Shown: positions 44,097-52,870 of the stretch, piece by piece
How the letters are laid out: every line of letters begins with the position of its first letter
Numbering within the stretch: the stretch's first letter is position 1
Assembly (NCBI RefSeq): GCF_019913785.1
Contig: NZ_JAIOHK010000028.1
Coordinates: forward strand, 1-64,000
Direction: 5' to 3'
Source of the DNA: Altibacter sp.
GTDB taxonomy: Bacteria > Bacteroidota > Bacteroidia > Flavobacteriales > Flavobacteriaceae
DNA length: 64,000 bases
Translations under genes and position numbers: made by a program
Notes under the pieces: model-generated
Seen by the model: the letters and a program-made list of their open reading frames with translations, nothing else
Told to the model about the DNA's origin: nothing
The model's database searches: none

Positions 44097-45590
44097 TTAA
44101 GCTTTGCTGGTAAGGCTTTTAAAGAATACAAATCCGAAGCCTAAGAAGAGCATTAGATGAAAAGGGAAAAGCCCGAAATCACCGCCCTGATCTCCAACGA
44201 CGAATGCAGAGTACATCCCGAAGGCAAAGTACAGCATTAGAAGCCCTTCAATTATTACATTGGGAGAGATGTTCTTTTTTAGATATTTATTTCCTTTCCA
44301 ACTATCCTTCAGGTTATGGATATTAAATTTCGGCGTACGTATAAATTCGCTTTTTTTCCCAAAATGTCCCTCAATTACTGCTATAGAATTATGCAACGAA
44401 AAACCCATGGCTATAGAGAAGAAGGTAAAAAACATTCCGGTGTATTTGACAAAGCGTTTAATTCCGCCTCCATACATATTTTTATACATGAACCAATAGC
44501 AGATAAAGAAGATGATGGTGCTAATCACAAAAAAGCTCATCACATAGAAATACAGCTTTAGGTGTTCGTATTCGTTCTTAATATAAAGCATAGGAATACT
44601 CAGTACCGCAACGATGAGAATGTTTAAGAACATCGTGCTGTTTAGCAGGTGCAATAAACTATGAATCTTTGTTTTAAAAGGAACCGTATTGCTTTTAATC
44701 ACGCGCCCCGCCATCTTCTGAAAATTTTCGGCTCCTCCTTTGTTCCATCGAAATTGTTGCGAACGTGCCGCACTAATAACCACGGGCAACTCTGCAGGCG
44801 TCACCACCTCTTCCAAATATTTGAATTTCCAATTTTTTAACTGTGCGCGGTAGCTTAGATCAAGATCTTCGGTCAAGGTATCCCCTTCCCAATTTCCTGC
44901 GTCAAGAATACACTCGCGTCGCCAGACACCAGCTGTACCATTGAAATTGATAAAGTGTCCCTTACTGTTTCTACCCACCTGTTCTAAGGTAAAATGGGCA
45001 TCTAGTGCAAACGCTTGCACTCGGGTAAGTATGGAGTAATTTCTATTTAGATGTCCCCAGCGGGTTTGTACCACTCCAATTTCGGGATCTTTAAAATAAG
45101 GGATGGTTCTCTTTAACCAGTTTGGCTTCGGAAGGAAATCTGCATCAAAAATGGCAATGAACTCCCCCTTGGCAATTTTCAACCCTTCCTTCAGAGCACC
45201 GGCTTTAAATCCTGATCGATCTTTCCTCGTGATGTGCTGAATGTCAAGTCCGCTAGCTCTTAATTGCTTTATTTGAAGCGCAGTCGTTTCAAAAGATTCA
45301 TCCGTCGAATCGTCCAGAACTTGAATCTCCAGCTTGTCTTTTGGGTAGTCTAATCCGGAAATATTTTTCAATAAACGATCCATTACGTATAGTTCGTTAT
45401 ACACCGGCAACTGAATGGTCACAATTGGAATTTCGGCAGGATTGTCAAAATTGAATTTCTCACAGTGTTGTTCACACTTTCTTCTGGCACTTAGATAATT
45501 GAACAACAAATTTAGTTGCGCCAATGCATACATGAAAATAAGGAGGAGGGCAATGGAATATATGGTAATGACCAGCGTTTCAAGTATCAT
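44097..45590 (-). CDS. Family 2 processive glycosyltransferase (cellulose-synthase-like)
   Basis: 497 residues. One membrane helix at the N-terminus, a GT-A domain with DDSTDES, DADF (Asp-x-Asp) and TEDLDLSYRA, the QxxRW motif as QQFRWNKG, and four to five C-terminal membrane helices. The order is that of beta-glucan or related polysaccharide synthases. It overlaps the GT2 gene upstream by 4 bp and is translated with it. It probably makes or extends an envelope or exopolysaccharide; product unknown. Confidence 0.88.
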   Translation of the reverse strand: MILETLVITIYSIALLLIFMYALAQLNLLFNYLSARRKCEQHCEKFNFDNPAEIPIVTIQLPVYNELYVMDRLLKNISGLDYPKDKLEIQVLDDSTDESFETTALQIKQLRASGLDIQHITRKDRSGFKAGALKEGLKIAKGEFIAIFDADFLPKPNWLKRTIPYFKDPEIGVVQTRWGHLNRNYSILTRVQAFALDAHFTLEQVGRNSKGHFINFNGTAGVWRRECILDAGNWEGDTLTEDLDLSYRAQLKNWKFKYLEEVVTPAELPVVISAARSQQFRWNKGGAENFQKMAGRVIKSNTVPFKTKIHSLLHLLNSTMFLNILIVAVLSIPMLYIKNEYEHLKLYFYVMSFFVISTIIFFICYWFMYKNMYGGGIKRFVKYTGMFFTFFSIAMGFSLHNSIAVIEGHFGKKSEFIRTPKFNIHNLKDSWKGNKYLKKNISPNVIIEGLLMLYFAFGMYSAFVVGDQGGDFGLFPFHLMLFLGFGFVFFKSLTSKA

Positions 45591-46282
45591 TTTTTAAGAC
45601 TGTATTTAAAAATCCAAGTCAGAATTTTTATACCTGCAAAGATAGCACCTTTTACGGTACCCGAAACTTTTGACACCCCTATTCGGTTTCTATAATGCAC
45701 CGGAACCTCCATATAGGAATATTTTCGGCGAAGGGCTTTTAACTGCATTTCGACGGTCCATCCATAGGTTTTGTCTTCCATGTTCAGGGCGAGTAGTTTG
45801 TTGTATTTAATAGCTCGGAAAGGCCCGAGGTCTGTAAAAGTAGCGCCAAAAAAAAGTTTCATTAGCGAGGTTGCCAACCAATTCCCGAATCGCTGCGGAA
45901 AGGTCATTGATCCTTTTTCACGTAATGCGCTCACTCGTGCGCCAATGACAAAATCGCAATCGTCTTCGATGATAGGTGTTACAATTTTAATGAGTTCTTC
46001 GGGATAATCACTATAGTCTCCATCCAGAAATACAACAATGTCCGGTTTTTCTGAAAGAGCAGCAATATAATTCATTCCTTTTAAGCAGGCATTGCCATAG
46101 CCTCGGTTGGGTTCGGAAAGCACAGTAGCTCCGGCCGCCTTTGCAACTTCAGAAGTGGCATCTGTCGAGTTGTTATTAACAACAATGACTTCAGAAACCA
46201 TTTCGGGAATTTCGGCAATCACAAGAGCAATCGAGTCTTCCTCGTTATAGGCTGGGATAATAACTTTTATGTTGTGTTTCAT
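45587..46282 (-). CDS. Family 2 glycosyltransferase (dolichyl-phosphate-mannose-synthase-like)
   Basis: 231 residues with IIPAYNEEDSIALVI, EVIVVNNNSTDAT and FLDGDYSDYPEE, the GT-A signature of polyprenyl-phosphate glycosyl transferases, and RIGVSKVSGTVKG near the C-terminus. It lacks the C-terminal membrane pair of some relatives but ends in one hydrophobic segment (GAIFAGIKILTWIFKYS). It probably charges a polyprenyl phosphate with a sugar for the membrane enzymes encoded nearby. Its 3' end overlaps the cellulose-synthase-like gene by 4 bp. Confidence 0.87.
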   Translation of the reverse strand: MKHNIKVIIPAYNEEDSIALVIAEIPEMVSEVIVVNNNSTDATSEVAKAAGATVLSEPNRGYGNACLKGMNYIAALSEKPDIVVFLDGDYSDYPEELIKIVTPIIEDDCDFVIGARVSALREKGSMTFPQRFGNWLATSLMKLFFGATFTDLGPFRAIKYNKLLALNMEDKTYGWTVEMQLKALRRKYSYMEVPVHYRNRIGVSKVSGTVKGAIFAGIKILTWIFKYSLKK

Positions 46283-46410
46283 CTTGGGAATTGGTGATGC
46301 GAATTTCAGAAAAATTTACAACACTGCCTTAGACGAAGCAGCTTTTAATACCTAACCAAAATTTGGACACTCGAATTTCAGCAATCGCCCGTTTCTGTTG
46401 AAATAATAAC

Positions 46411-48000
46411 TTAGTTCTTATGCACATAATTCATAAGATCCACATCGTTACCAAGCAATATTTCATTGGGTGCAATTCGGTTTTCCAAGGGGCCGTTCTC
46501 CAATTTGAGTACCCCTCTCGGGCATACCGCCGAGCAAATGCCACAGCCTACACAGCTTGCCCGTACAATATTTTCACCTTTTTGTGCATAGGTGCGTACG
46601 TCAATGCCCATTTCACAATAGGTCGAACAGTTTCCGCAGGAAATACACTGTCCGCCATTGGTGGTAATTCTGAATTTTGAGAACAGTCGTTGCTGCAATC
46701 CCAGGATGGCCGCCATTGGACATCCAAAACGACACCAAACTCTGCTTCCGAAGATAGGGTAGAAGCCGGTGCCAATCACACCACTAAATATAGCTCCGAT
46801 TAAAAATCCATACGATTTCCGAAGCGTTTCGGCTTCAAATAAAAACAAGGTTTTTCCCGAAGTGAAATGCATTCCGATTAACACCAAAACAATCACCAAG
46901 TAGCCTATCGCGCCATAACGGGCATCTTTCTTTAGTTCATTTCGCTTAAAGAACCAGATTCCCGCAAAAAGAAGGGTAAGAAAAACTGCGACACTGATTA
47001 AAAATAGGTCTTTGGTAAGCCAATAGGCGGAAGCGTCATCACCCAAGTACGAATGGACAACCGCTGTCGTCATCACTACCACAAACACCAAGACACTATG
47101 CACCACCCATCGTTCAATTTTCCAGGCATTCATGGTTTTGTCACTCAATTGTCGGAACGAATCGCCAGCAGTTTCGGCCAAGCCGCCACAGCCACACACC
47201 CAGCTGCAGTACCAGCGTTTTCCGTACTTGTAGGTTAAGATGGGAGTGATAATAAAGATCGAGACAATTCCGAAGAGCAACAATGCCAACCCAACATCAC
47301 CCGCCGAGATAAAACTATCAATTCGGTATTGTTCAAAGTTGTAATAATTGAGGGGCCAGATATTTTTTAAGTCGTAATAGGGCAACGAAAAGCTATCACT
47401 ATTGAGTCGTGCCATAAACTCGGGAATCAAAAAGGCAAAGGCGGTCTGAAAGAACATAACGCTCCAGGTTCGCAGCCGTTCATACCGATTGTGACGGTAT
47501 TTCCAGATAAATTTAATTCCGAAGGAAAAAATGGCAAGGGTATACAAAGTTCCATATACAAACCACTGGCTCGCAGGATTCCCACTCAGCAGCGTACTAA
47601 GCGGGTCGAAAAAAGCAATGAGCCCGGTATTCGATCCCTCTTTTGAGAGTCCTAAAAATTGAGGATAGAAATAGAGAACAATGTAAAATCCTGTGAGTGA
47701 AATGGCAGTGAGCCATCCCAAATACCCGCGAGATGAAATCGATTTAAACCAAACGCCGTCGTTTTTGATTCCCTCGTGCTTAGCGGTATAGGCAGCCCTT
47801 GCAAACCATATAATCCCAAGGGTGATGGCCAATAAGGAAAGTATAAACCAAAGGGTTTTATTCGGAAAATCGACATTTAAACTCGCCAGTAATAGCATCA
47901 GTAAACCCGACATTCCCAAAAGGGTAGCGATCTTTTGCTGTGTTGTAATAGTTTTTGGTGGTTCGCCAGTTAAGGACATATTTCGCTGTACAGTACTCAT
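46411..48000 (-). CDS. Membrane polyferredoxin (NosR/NapH-like, 4Fe-4S)
   Basis: 529 residues with about eight membrane helices in the first 420 residues, a cytoplasmic CGCGG segment and SRVWCRFGCPMAA, and two 4Fe-4S clusters near the C-terminus (CISCGNCSTYC and CVGCGICSAVCPRG, about residues 445-500). The WCSWVCGCGG and WCRFGCPM motifs match NosR/NapH/RdxA polyferredoxins that pass electrons across the membrane. It begins 3 bp after the upstream flavoprotein gene, so the two likely form one electron-transfer unit. The terminal acceptor is not encoded nearby. Confidence 0.85.
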   Translation of the reverse strand: MSTVQRNMSLTGEPPKTITTQQKIATLLGMSGLLMLLLASLNVDFPNKTLWFILSLLAITLGIIWFARAAYTAKHEGIKNDGVWFKSISSRGYLGWLTAISLTGFYIVLYFYPQFLGLSKEGSNTGLIAFFDPLSTLLSGNPASQWFVYGTLYTLAIFSFGIKFIWKYRHNRYERLRTWSVMFFQTAFAFLIPEFMARLNSDSFSLPYYDLKNIWPLNYYNFEQYRIDSFISAGDVGLALLLFGIVSIFIITPILTYKYGKRWYCSWVCGCGGLAETAGDSFRQLSDKTMNAWKIERWVVHSVLVFVVVMTTAVVHSYLGDDASAYWLTKDLFLISVAVFLTLLFAGIWFFKRNELKKDARYGAIGYLVIVLVLIGMHFTSGKTLFLFEAETLRKSYGFLIGAIFSGVIGTGFYPIFGSRVWCRFGCPMAAILGLQQRLFSKFRITTNGGQCISCGNCSTYCEMGIDVRTYAQKGENIVRASCVGCGICSAVCPRGVLKLENGPLENRIAPNEILLGNDVDLMNYVHKN

Positions 48001-48003
48001 GGC

Positions 48004-49302
48004 TTAGGCTATTACGGGTTGATTGTTATAAGCTGAAAGAATTTCTTTTTCAAAGTGGGTGTAAAATTCGGGATCGAAATTAGCTTCAATTAAATGTTCA
48101 ATAATATAATCTAACGATCTTTTTTCGGTAAGCCATCGATCGAATACTTCATGTTTCATACGTATCCCGAAGGTGTTGATTCCTAAAAAGACACCGGATT
48201 CTTTATGGTAGGCAATAGTAATGCATTTGGTATCATCCTCATGTTTCCAATGAAAATGTGCCTCATAGTCTTTTTTCTCGGAGAAGACCCAACCATAGGT
48301 TTGGTATTCGATGTCGAAGAACTTCGCACTATTAAACCAATGTCCCGGATTGTATTGGGACTTGTTGCCACATATAGTTTGGGCAACTGTTTCCCCCATC
48401 ATGCGTCCGGTATACCAAACCGCTTCGATAGGACGACGATTACCAATGGGTTGGTGTTGTTCGGCGCAATCGCCTATCGCATAAATGTCCTTGAAATTGG
48501 TTTCTAAAAACCGATCGACCTTCACACCTCTACCCAATGCAATACCACTGTCCTTTAAAAAATCAATATTGGGAGATACTCCGGCGGTCAATCCAACTAC
48601 ATTACAGGGAATTTCTTCGCCCGTCTCTTCAACTACCACAGCGCGTACTTGTCCATTTTCGTCGGAAAGGATTTCCTTTAGGTTAGAAGAAAGGCGTAAA
48701 TCGATACGATGACTTCTAATATGGCGGTTTAGCATTTCACTTTCGCCCTGCGGAAGCACACCATTCCAAAAACTGTCTTCGCGCACTAAAAATGTGACCG
48801 GAATTTTTCGGGTAGAGAGCATTTCTGCTAATTCAATACCAATGAGTCCGCCACCCACTATCACCGCTCGCTGACAAATCTTGTTGTTGGGGGCATATTT
48901 TTCTAAGGCCTCCAAGTCTTGAAAAGAATACAATCCCTGTACTCCTTTTAAATCCTGTCCCGGCCATCCGAACATATTCGATTTAGATCCAACGGCGATA
49001 ATCAATGTGTCGAATGGCATCGTATCTCCTTCTGAAAAAACAATCTCTTTGGTTTCGGGAAGTACTTTTTTTACAAAGCCGCGACGAAGTTCTATATTGT
49101 TTTTTTTCCAGAAATAGTCTTCGTAAGGTTTGGTATGTTCATATTTCATATGCCCCATATAGATATACATAAGGGCGGTGCGCGAAAAGAAGTGATCGGT
49201 TTCGGCCGATATAATTGTAATTTTTTTGTCGGAAAGTTTTCGAATGTGCCGGGCTGCCGTAACGCCGGAAATTCCGTTGCCAATAATCACAATATGTTCC
49301 AT
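48004..49302 (-). CDS. FAD-dependent pyridine-nucleotide oxidoreductase (nitrite-reductase NirB-like flavin half)
   Basis: 432 residues from the ATG at 49302 (a TTG three codons upstream is possible but unlikely). The FAD-binding VIIGNGISGVTAARHI is followed by a NAD(P)-binding AVIVGGGLIGIELAEML and the FAD-anchoring DIYAIGDCAEQH. The overall layout resembles rubredoxin reductases and the NirB flavin domain. A 3-bp gap couples it to the polyferredoxin gene, suggesting electrons pass from NAD(P)H via FAD to the 4Fe-4S clusters. Confidence 0.86.
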   Translation of the reverse strand: MEHIVIIGNGISGVTAARHIRKLSDKKITIISAETDHFFSRTALMYIYMGHMKYEHTKPYEDYFWKKNNIELRRGFVKKVLPETKEIVFSEGDTMPFDTLIIAVGSKSNMFGWPGQDLKGVQGLYSFQDLEALEKYAPNNKICQRAVIVGGGLIGIELAEMLSTRKIPVTFLVREDSFWNGVLPQGESEMLNRHIRSHRIDLRLSSNLKEILSDENGQVRAVVVEETGEEIPCNVVGLTAGVSPNIDFLKDSGIALGRGVKVDRFLETNFKDIYAIGDCAEQHQPIGNRRPIEAVWYTGRMMGETVAQTICGNKSQYNPGHWFNSAKFFDIEYQTYGWVFSEKKDYEAHFHWKHEDDTKCITIAYHKESGVFLGINTFGIRMKHEVFDRWLTEKRSLDYIIEHLIEANFDPEFYTHFEKEILSAYNNQPVIA

Positions 49303-49460
49303 AGAAGTCAATTAGTTGAAGGTTCTGTCGCAATTAAAGTTACTAACATTACAAAGAATACGGATTTTAAAACAATAAAGTTTTCACAATGCATACTTTA
49401 TCTGTGTTCTGTAAGTTATTTTAATGGTATTCCGACCTATTGGTTATTACTTTGATCCTA

Positions 49461-50174
49461 ATGAAACGAATCTTTTTATCTATCCTTCTACTTATCTCAA
49501 GTTTTACCGCTTGTTTTTCGCAAAGTACACAAGATTTTTTTGATGAAGCCGATGCCCTTTTCGGAACCTATGTAGCCAATGGAATGGTAGATTATGAAGG
49601 ATTGCATGGAAATTTGGAAACCTTGAACAACATCCTGGCAATCGCAAAAAATATAAAGATTACCACTTCCAAAGCCGACACCTATAAAGCCTTTTGGATC
49701 AATGCTTACAATCTGGCTGTGCTAAAAGGAATCTTGGACGTGTATCCAACAACTTCGCCTTTGGATACCAAGGGTTTTTTTGATAAGAAAAAATTTAATT
49801 TGGGAGGCCTTTCCCTTACCCTAAACGATATTGAGAACAACTTACTTCGTGCCAAGTTCGATGAACCTCGATTTCATTTTGTATTGGTCTGTGGTGCAAA
49901 AGGGTGTCCGCCCTTGATCTCAAAAGCCTATCGTCCGGCCGAATTGGAAATGCAGTTGCAGCAACAAACGGTTAAGGCGCTAAACAACGATGCGTTCATT
50001 AGAGTGAGTGATGGAAAGGTGATGGTTTCTGAAATATTTAAATGGTACCGAGAAGATTTTAGAAAGGAAGGACAGTCTGAGATCGATTTTTTAAACAAAT
50101 ACCGAAAGGTAAAAATTCCAGCCAATGCGAAGCTTTCGTTTTATAACTACGACTGGCGTTTGAACAGCAAATAG
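49461..50174 (+). CDS. DUF547 domain protein (first copy)
   Basis: 237 residues from the ATG at 49461, where a signal peptide begins (MKRIFLSILLLISSFTACFSQ); an earlier in-frame start 7 codons upstream is rejected. The DUF547 core shows KAFWINAYNLAVLKGILD, NDIENNLLRAKFDEPRFHFVLVCGAKGCPPL and the C-terminal FLNKYR. The family is thought to be secreted and of transglutaminase-related fold. A second DUF547 gene lies in the arsenosugar operon at 52035. The role is unknown. Confidence 0.85.
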   Translation: MKRIFLSILLLISSFTACFSQSTQDFFDEADALFGTYVANGMVDYEGLHGNLETLNNILAIAKNIKITTSKADTYKAFWINAYNLAVLKGILDVYPTTSPLDTKGFFDKKKFNLGGLSLTLNDIENNLLRAKFDEPRFHFVLVCGAKGCPPLISKAYRPAELEMQLQQQTVKALNNDAFIRVSDGKVMVSEIFKWYREDFRKEGQSEIDFLNKYRKVKIPANAKLSFYNYDWRLNSK

Positions 50175-50186
50175 ATAAGTCTTCCC

Positions 50187-50217
50187 GCCTGTTGTGTATT
50201 CCTCAAACACAGCAGGC
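50187..50217 (+). other. Hairpin after the first DUF547 gene
   Basis: CCTGTTGTGT and ACACAGCAGG pair over 10 bp (one G-U), with an outer G-C pair and an 9-nt loop, followed by CCGCGG but no T run. It may be an mRNA 3' stabiliser or weak terminator. Confidence 0.4.
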
Positions 50218-50272
50218 CGCGGAAGCACAAAATTTTCGGATGCTACCGAAGTGGATCTTCTTCAGAAAATAA

Positions 50273-50297
50273 TTGTATTTTTCTAGTGAAAATACAA
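50273..50297 (+). promoter_or_regulatory. Leader hairpin immediately before the GH113-like gene
   Basis: TTGTATTTT-TCTAGTG-AAAATACAA is a perfect 9-bp stem with a 7-nt loop ending 4 bp before the ATG at 50302. In mRNA it would cover the ribosome-docking region, so it could repress translation or be an operator in DNA. Confidence 0.45.
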
Positions 50298-50301
50298 GTC
50301 G

Positions 50302-51324
50302 ATGAACAATTTAAACCGGTGTATTCTACTACTTTTTGGCCTTTCTGTATTATGCTCTTGTGCCCAAAAGGCAGTAGATTACCCCAAAATAAACGGAGTG
50401 AGCTTTGTGGCTTCACCAAAGGAGGTTCAGCAGGTAAATATATTGCCGCTGCAAGCGATACACGCCAATTATGCGGCAATCATGCCTTTTGGTTTTATAA
50501 AGACGCTAGATCATCCTGAAATTGTTTTTAACACCGAACGCCAATGGTTTGGCGAAACAAACGACGGCGCCAAACAATATATTACAAAACTTCACGAGAA
50601 CAATATAAGCGTAATGCTCAAACCCCAAATTTGGATCTGGCGAGGCGAGTTTACAGGAAATTTGAAAATGAAATCGGAGGCCAATTGGAAATTGTTAGAG
50701 GAGGCATACCGACTATTTATTTTAGATTTTGCTCGTTTGGCGGAAGAAACCCATGTCGCCATGTTTTGCATTGGAACCGAACTGGAACAATTTATCGTAC
50801 ATCGTCCCGCCTATTGGACAGATCTTATTGCTGAAATACGCTCCATATATCATGGAAAACTTACCTATGCAGCCAACTGGGACGAATACAAGCGAGTTCC
50901 ATTTTGGGATCAACTGGATTATATAGGAGTAGACGCCTATTTTCCTATTTCTGAAAATCAAACGCCTTCTCTGGAAGAAGCTCGAATAGGTTGGCAACCT
51001 TGGTTGGCCGAATTAAAAGAGATGGCAAAAGCACATAATAAAAAGGTGGTATTTGCCGAATACGGCTACCGAAGTGTCGATTTTGCTGGAAAGGAACCCT
51101 GGAAAAGCGATCTTGATATGAGCGTAGTAAATCAAGAAGCCCAATCCAATTTAACCCGTGCCTTGTTTGCTGAAGTTTGGGATCAGGAATGGTTTGCAGG
51201 TGGTTTTATATGGAAGTGGTTTATAGATCATAAAGCGGTTGGAGGAATAGAAGATTCGCAGTTTACGCCTCAAAACAAACCTGCCGAAGCCGTAGTAAGA
51301 GAAACCTATGCTACCTCAAACTAA
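50302..51324 (+). CDS. GH113-like TIM-barrel lipoprotein
   Basis: 340 residues. A lipobox (SVLCSC, Cys near residue 20) is followed by a TIM barrel: GVSFVASP, VMLKPQIWIWRGEFTG, FCIGTELEQFI (probable acid-base Glu), YAANWDEY, YIGVDAYFP and VFAEYGYRSVD (probable nucleophile Glu). These features fit glycoside hydrolase family 113 (beta-mannanase-like). The short length and Trp-rich loop (IWIWRG) are typical. It may act on a surface mannan or mannose-containing glycan. The gene converges with the arsenosugar operon, overlapping its last gene by 4 bp. Confidence 0.82.
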   Translation: MNNLNRCILLLFGLSVLCSCAQKAVDYPKINGVSFVASPKEVQQVNILPLQAIHANYAAIMPFGFIKTLDHPEIVFNTERQWFGETNDGAKQYITKLHENNISVMLKPQIWIWRGEFTGNLKMKSEANWKLLEEAYRLFILDFARLAEETHVAMFCIGTELEQFIVHRPAYWTDLIAEIRSIYHGKLTYAANWDEYKRVPFWDQLDYIGVDAYFPISENQTPSLEEARIGWQPWLAELKEMAKAHNKKVVFAEYGYRSVDFAGKEPWKSDLDMSVVNQEAQSNLTRALFAEVWDQEWFAGGFIWKWFIDHKAVGGIEDSQFTPQNKPAEAVVRETYATSN

Positions 51325-52022
51325 TACACGTGTTTATTATAATACCTGTATAAGGTTTCGGGCTTATTGCCCATTCGATGCTTCAAGTGTATCACCGTAA
51401 ATAGGAATTGTAGTTTCCACATGCCAATATGTTTGTATTTTCGGGCCGAAGTAATAATGTATTTTGGTATAATCGAAAAGCTATAGTGGTCATAAATCCG
51501 ATTTATAAATTCGCAGTCTTCATAAATAATATATTTTTCATTAAAACCATTCAGTTCTGTAAACAGCTCTTTGGAAACGAACAAGGATTGATCTCCTCCT
51601 CTGCAGAATTTAAAATTGAATCGCGTAAACCATTGAGAAAAACGCAGGAGCGGATGTGAACTGTCAAATTTCATCCGGAAGCAGCCGGCTTTATTGCCTT
51701 TAGCTATTTCTGAAAGGATCAATTGGTCAAAATTTTGCGGCGGAAAGGAATCGGCGTGTAAAAAATAGTAGGTACTCCCTTTGGCAAATTTAGCCCCGAG
51801 ATTCATTTGTTTAGCTCTTCCTTTTTCGGAAGGAATGAGTTTTACGGGCATAGTAGTATTTTCCGAAAACCGAAGCACAGCTTCCTGTGTACCATCGCTA
51901 CTTCCTCCGTCAACAATAAGAATTTCAGTAATATGCCTTTCCGAAGTAGTTTCAGTAATATGAACCAAGAGCTGTTCAATACTTTCAATTTCATTTAAAA
52001 CGGGGATGATAATACTAATCAT
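51321..52022 (-). CDS. Arsenosugar biosynthesis glycosyltransferase (TIGR04283, rSAM/selenodomain-associated transferase 2)
   Basis: 233 residues of a short GT2 type: SIIIPVLNEIESIEQLLVHI, ILIVDGGSSDGT, YFLHADSFPP (Asp-x-Asp-like) and CRGGDQSLFVSKELFTELNGF, which is typical of the TIGR04283 branch that always travels with the ArsS radical SAM enzyme. It probably transfers the arsenosugar pentose or a related sugar. It is the last gene of the nine-gene operon running from 58250 to 51321, with a 12-bp gap to the DUF547 gene upstream. Confidence 0.88.
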   Translation of the reverse strand: MISIIIPVLNEIESIEQLLVHITETTSERHITEILIVDGGSSDGTQEAVLRFSENTTMPVKLIPSEKGRAKQMNLGAKFAKGSTYYFLHADSFPPQNFDQLILSEIAKGNKAGCFRMKFDSSHPLLRFSQWFTRFNFKFCRGGDQSLFVSKELFTELNGFNEKYIIYEDCEFINRIYDHYSFSIIPKYIITSARKYKHIGMWKLQFLFTVIHLKHRMGNKPETLYRYYNKHVY

Positions 52023-52034
52023 TTTGTTAAACTG

Positions 52035-52838
52035 CTAGTCTTGTTCGTTTAAATTCCAATTGAATGCTTTGTACTGCAATTTGACTTTGTTGTCCACCTT
52101 GCCGTCGCTGTATAAATTGATAAACCCAATCACATCCTGTTTTCCGTTTACGGTAAAATCCTTGGCATACCAATCGAATATCGATGATATCTTTGGATGC
52201 TTTGCTGATAGCTCATTTTTGTCGCTATTGATAAACTCCCGAGTTACACGATCCAGTTGTTCATTGATTTTCGACGCGGTAAAGGCTTCGTTTAACAGTT
52301 TCGGACATGAGATGGAGGCGCAATTAATAGCAAAATGGATTCGGGGCTCGTTCATTTTCCGAAGGACACCGTTTTCAACTCCCGCCAAGGAAAGTTGATT
52401 GTCAGCTATGGGTATTGATCCGCCAATCCAAACACCACTGATATCTTTGATGCTTTGTACAGGGTAGTTGTCCAAAATGGCCTGTACCGTATAAGCGTTG
52501 TAGGTATTAATATAATAGGCCAATAACTCCTGAACGCTCCATCCGTAGGTAGGCGCATTTGCAGAAAGCATTTTCAAATAAGAAGCCAAGGCTGTACTAT
52601 CCTTTTGAAAGCCTTTATAATTAACCATCCCATTGCTATCCACATGCTTTTTTAGTAATTCATCCCATTGCGAATGATCCATATTAACTGAAGAATCGGT
52701 TATGGTGGAAATTAATTCCCCTTGTACTTCTTTGATGGGTTGTCCTTGGCTACTCAATCCTGCCGCCGAAAAGAGATTGCAGCTTTGAAAGAGAAGCGTA
52801 ATCATTGCCAATACCGCTAGAATTCTAAAATGCTTCAT
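52035..52838 (-). CDS. DUF547 domain lipoprotein (second copy)
   Basis: 267 residues with a lipobox (ITLLFQSC, Cys near residue 20). DUF547 features: LLAYYINTYNAYTVQAILD, LAGVENGVLRKMNEPRIHFAINCASISCPKL and YAKDFTVNGKQDVIGFINLY. It is a diverged relative of the DUF547 protein at 49461. Within the operon it sits between a fatty-acid-hydroxylase-like gene and the TIGR04283 transferase. Its place suggests a role in arsenosugar or arsenolipid handling at the envelope, but this is inference. Confidence 0.85.
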   Translation of the reverse strand: MKHFRILAVLAMITLLFQSCNLFSAAGLSSQGQPIKEVQGELISTITDSSVNMDHSQWDELLKKHVDSNGMVNYKGFQKDSTALASYLKMLSANAPTYGWSVQELLAYYINTYNAYTVQAILDNYPVQSIKDISGVWIGGSIPIADNQLSLAGVENGVLRKMNEPRIHFAINCASISCPKLLNEAFTASKINEQLDRVTREFINSDKNELSAKHPKISSIFDWYAKDFTVNGKQDVIGFINLYSDGKVDNKVKLQYKAFNWNLNEQD

Positions 52839-52870
52839 AGTAATTTTTTCTGAAAAATATACGCAGCAAC

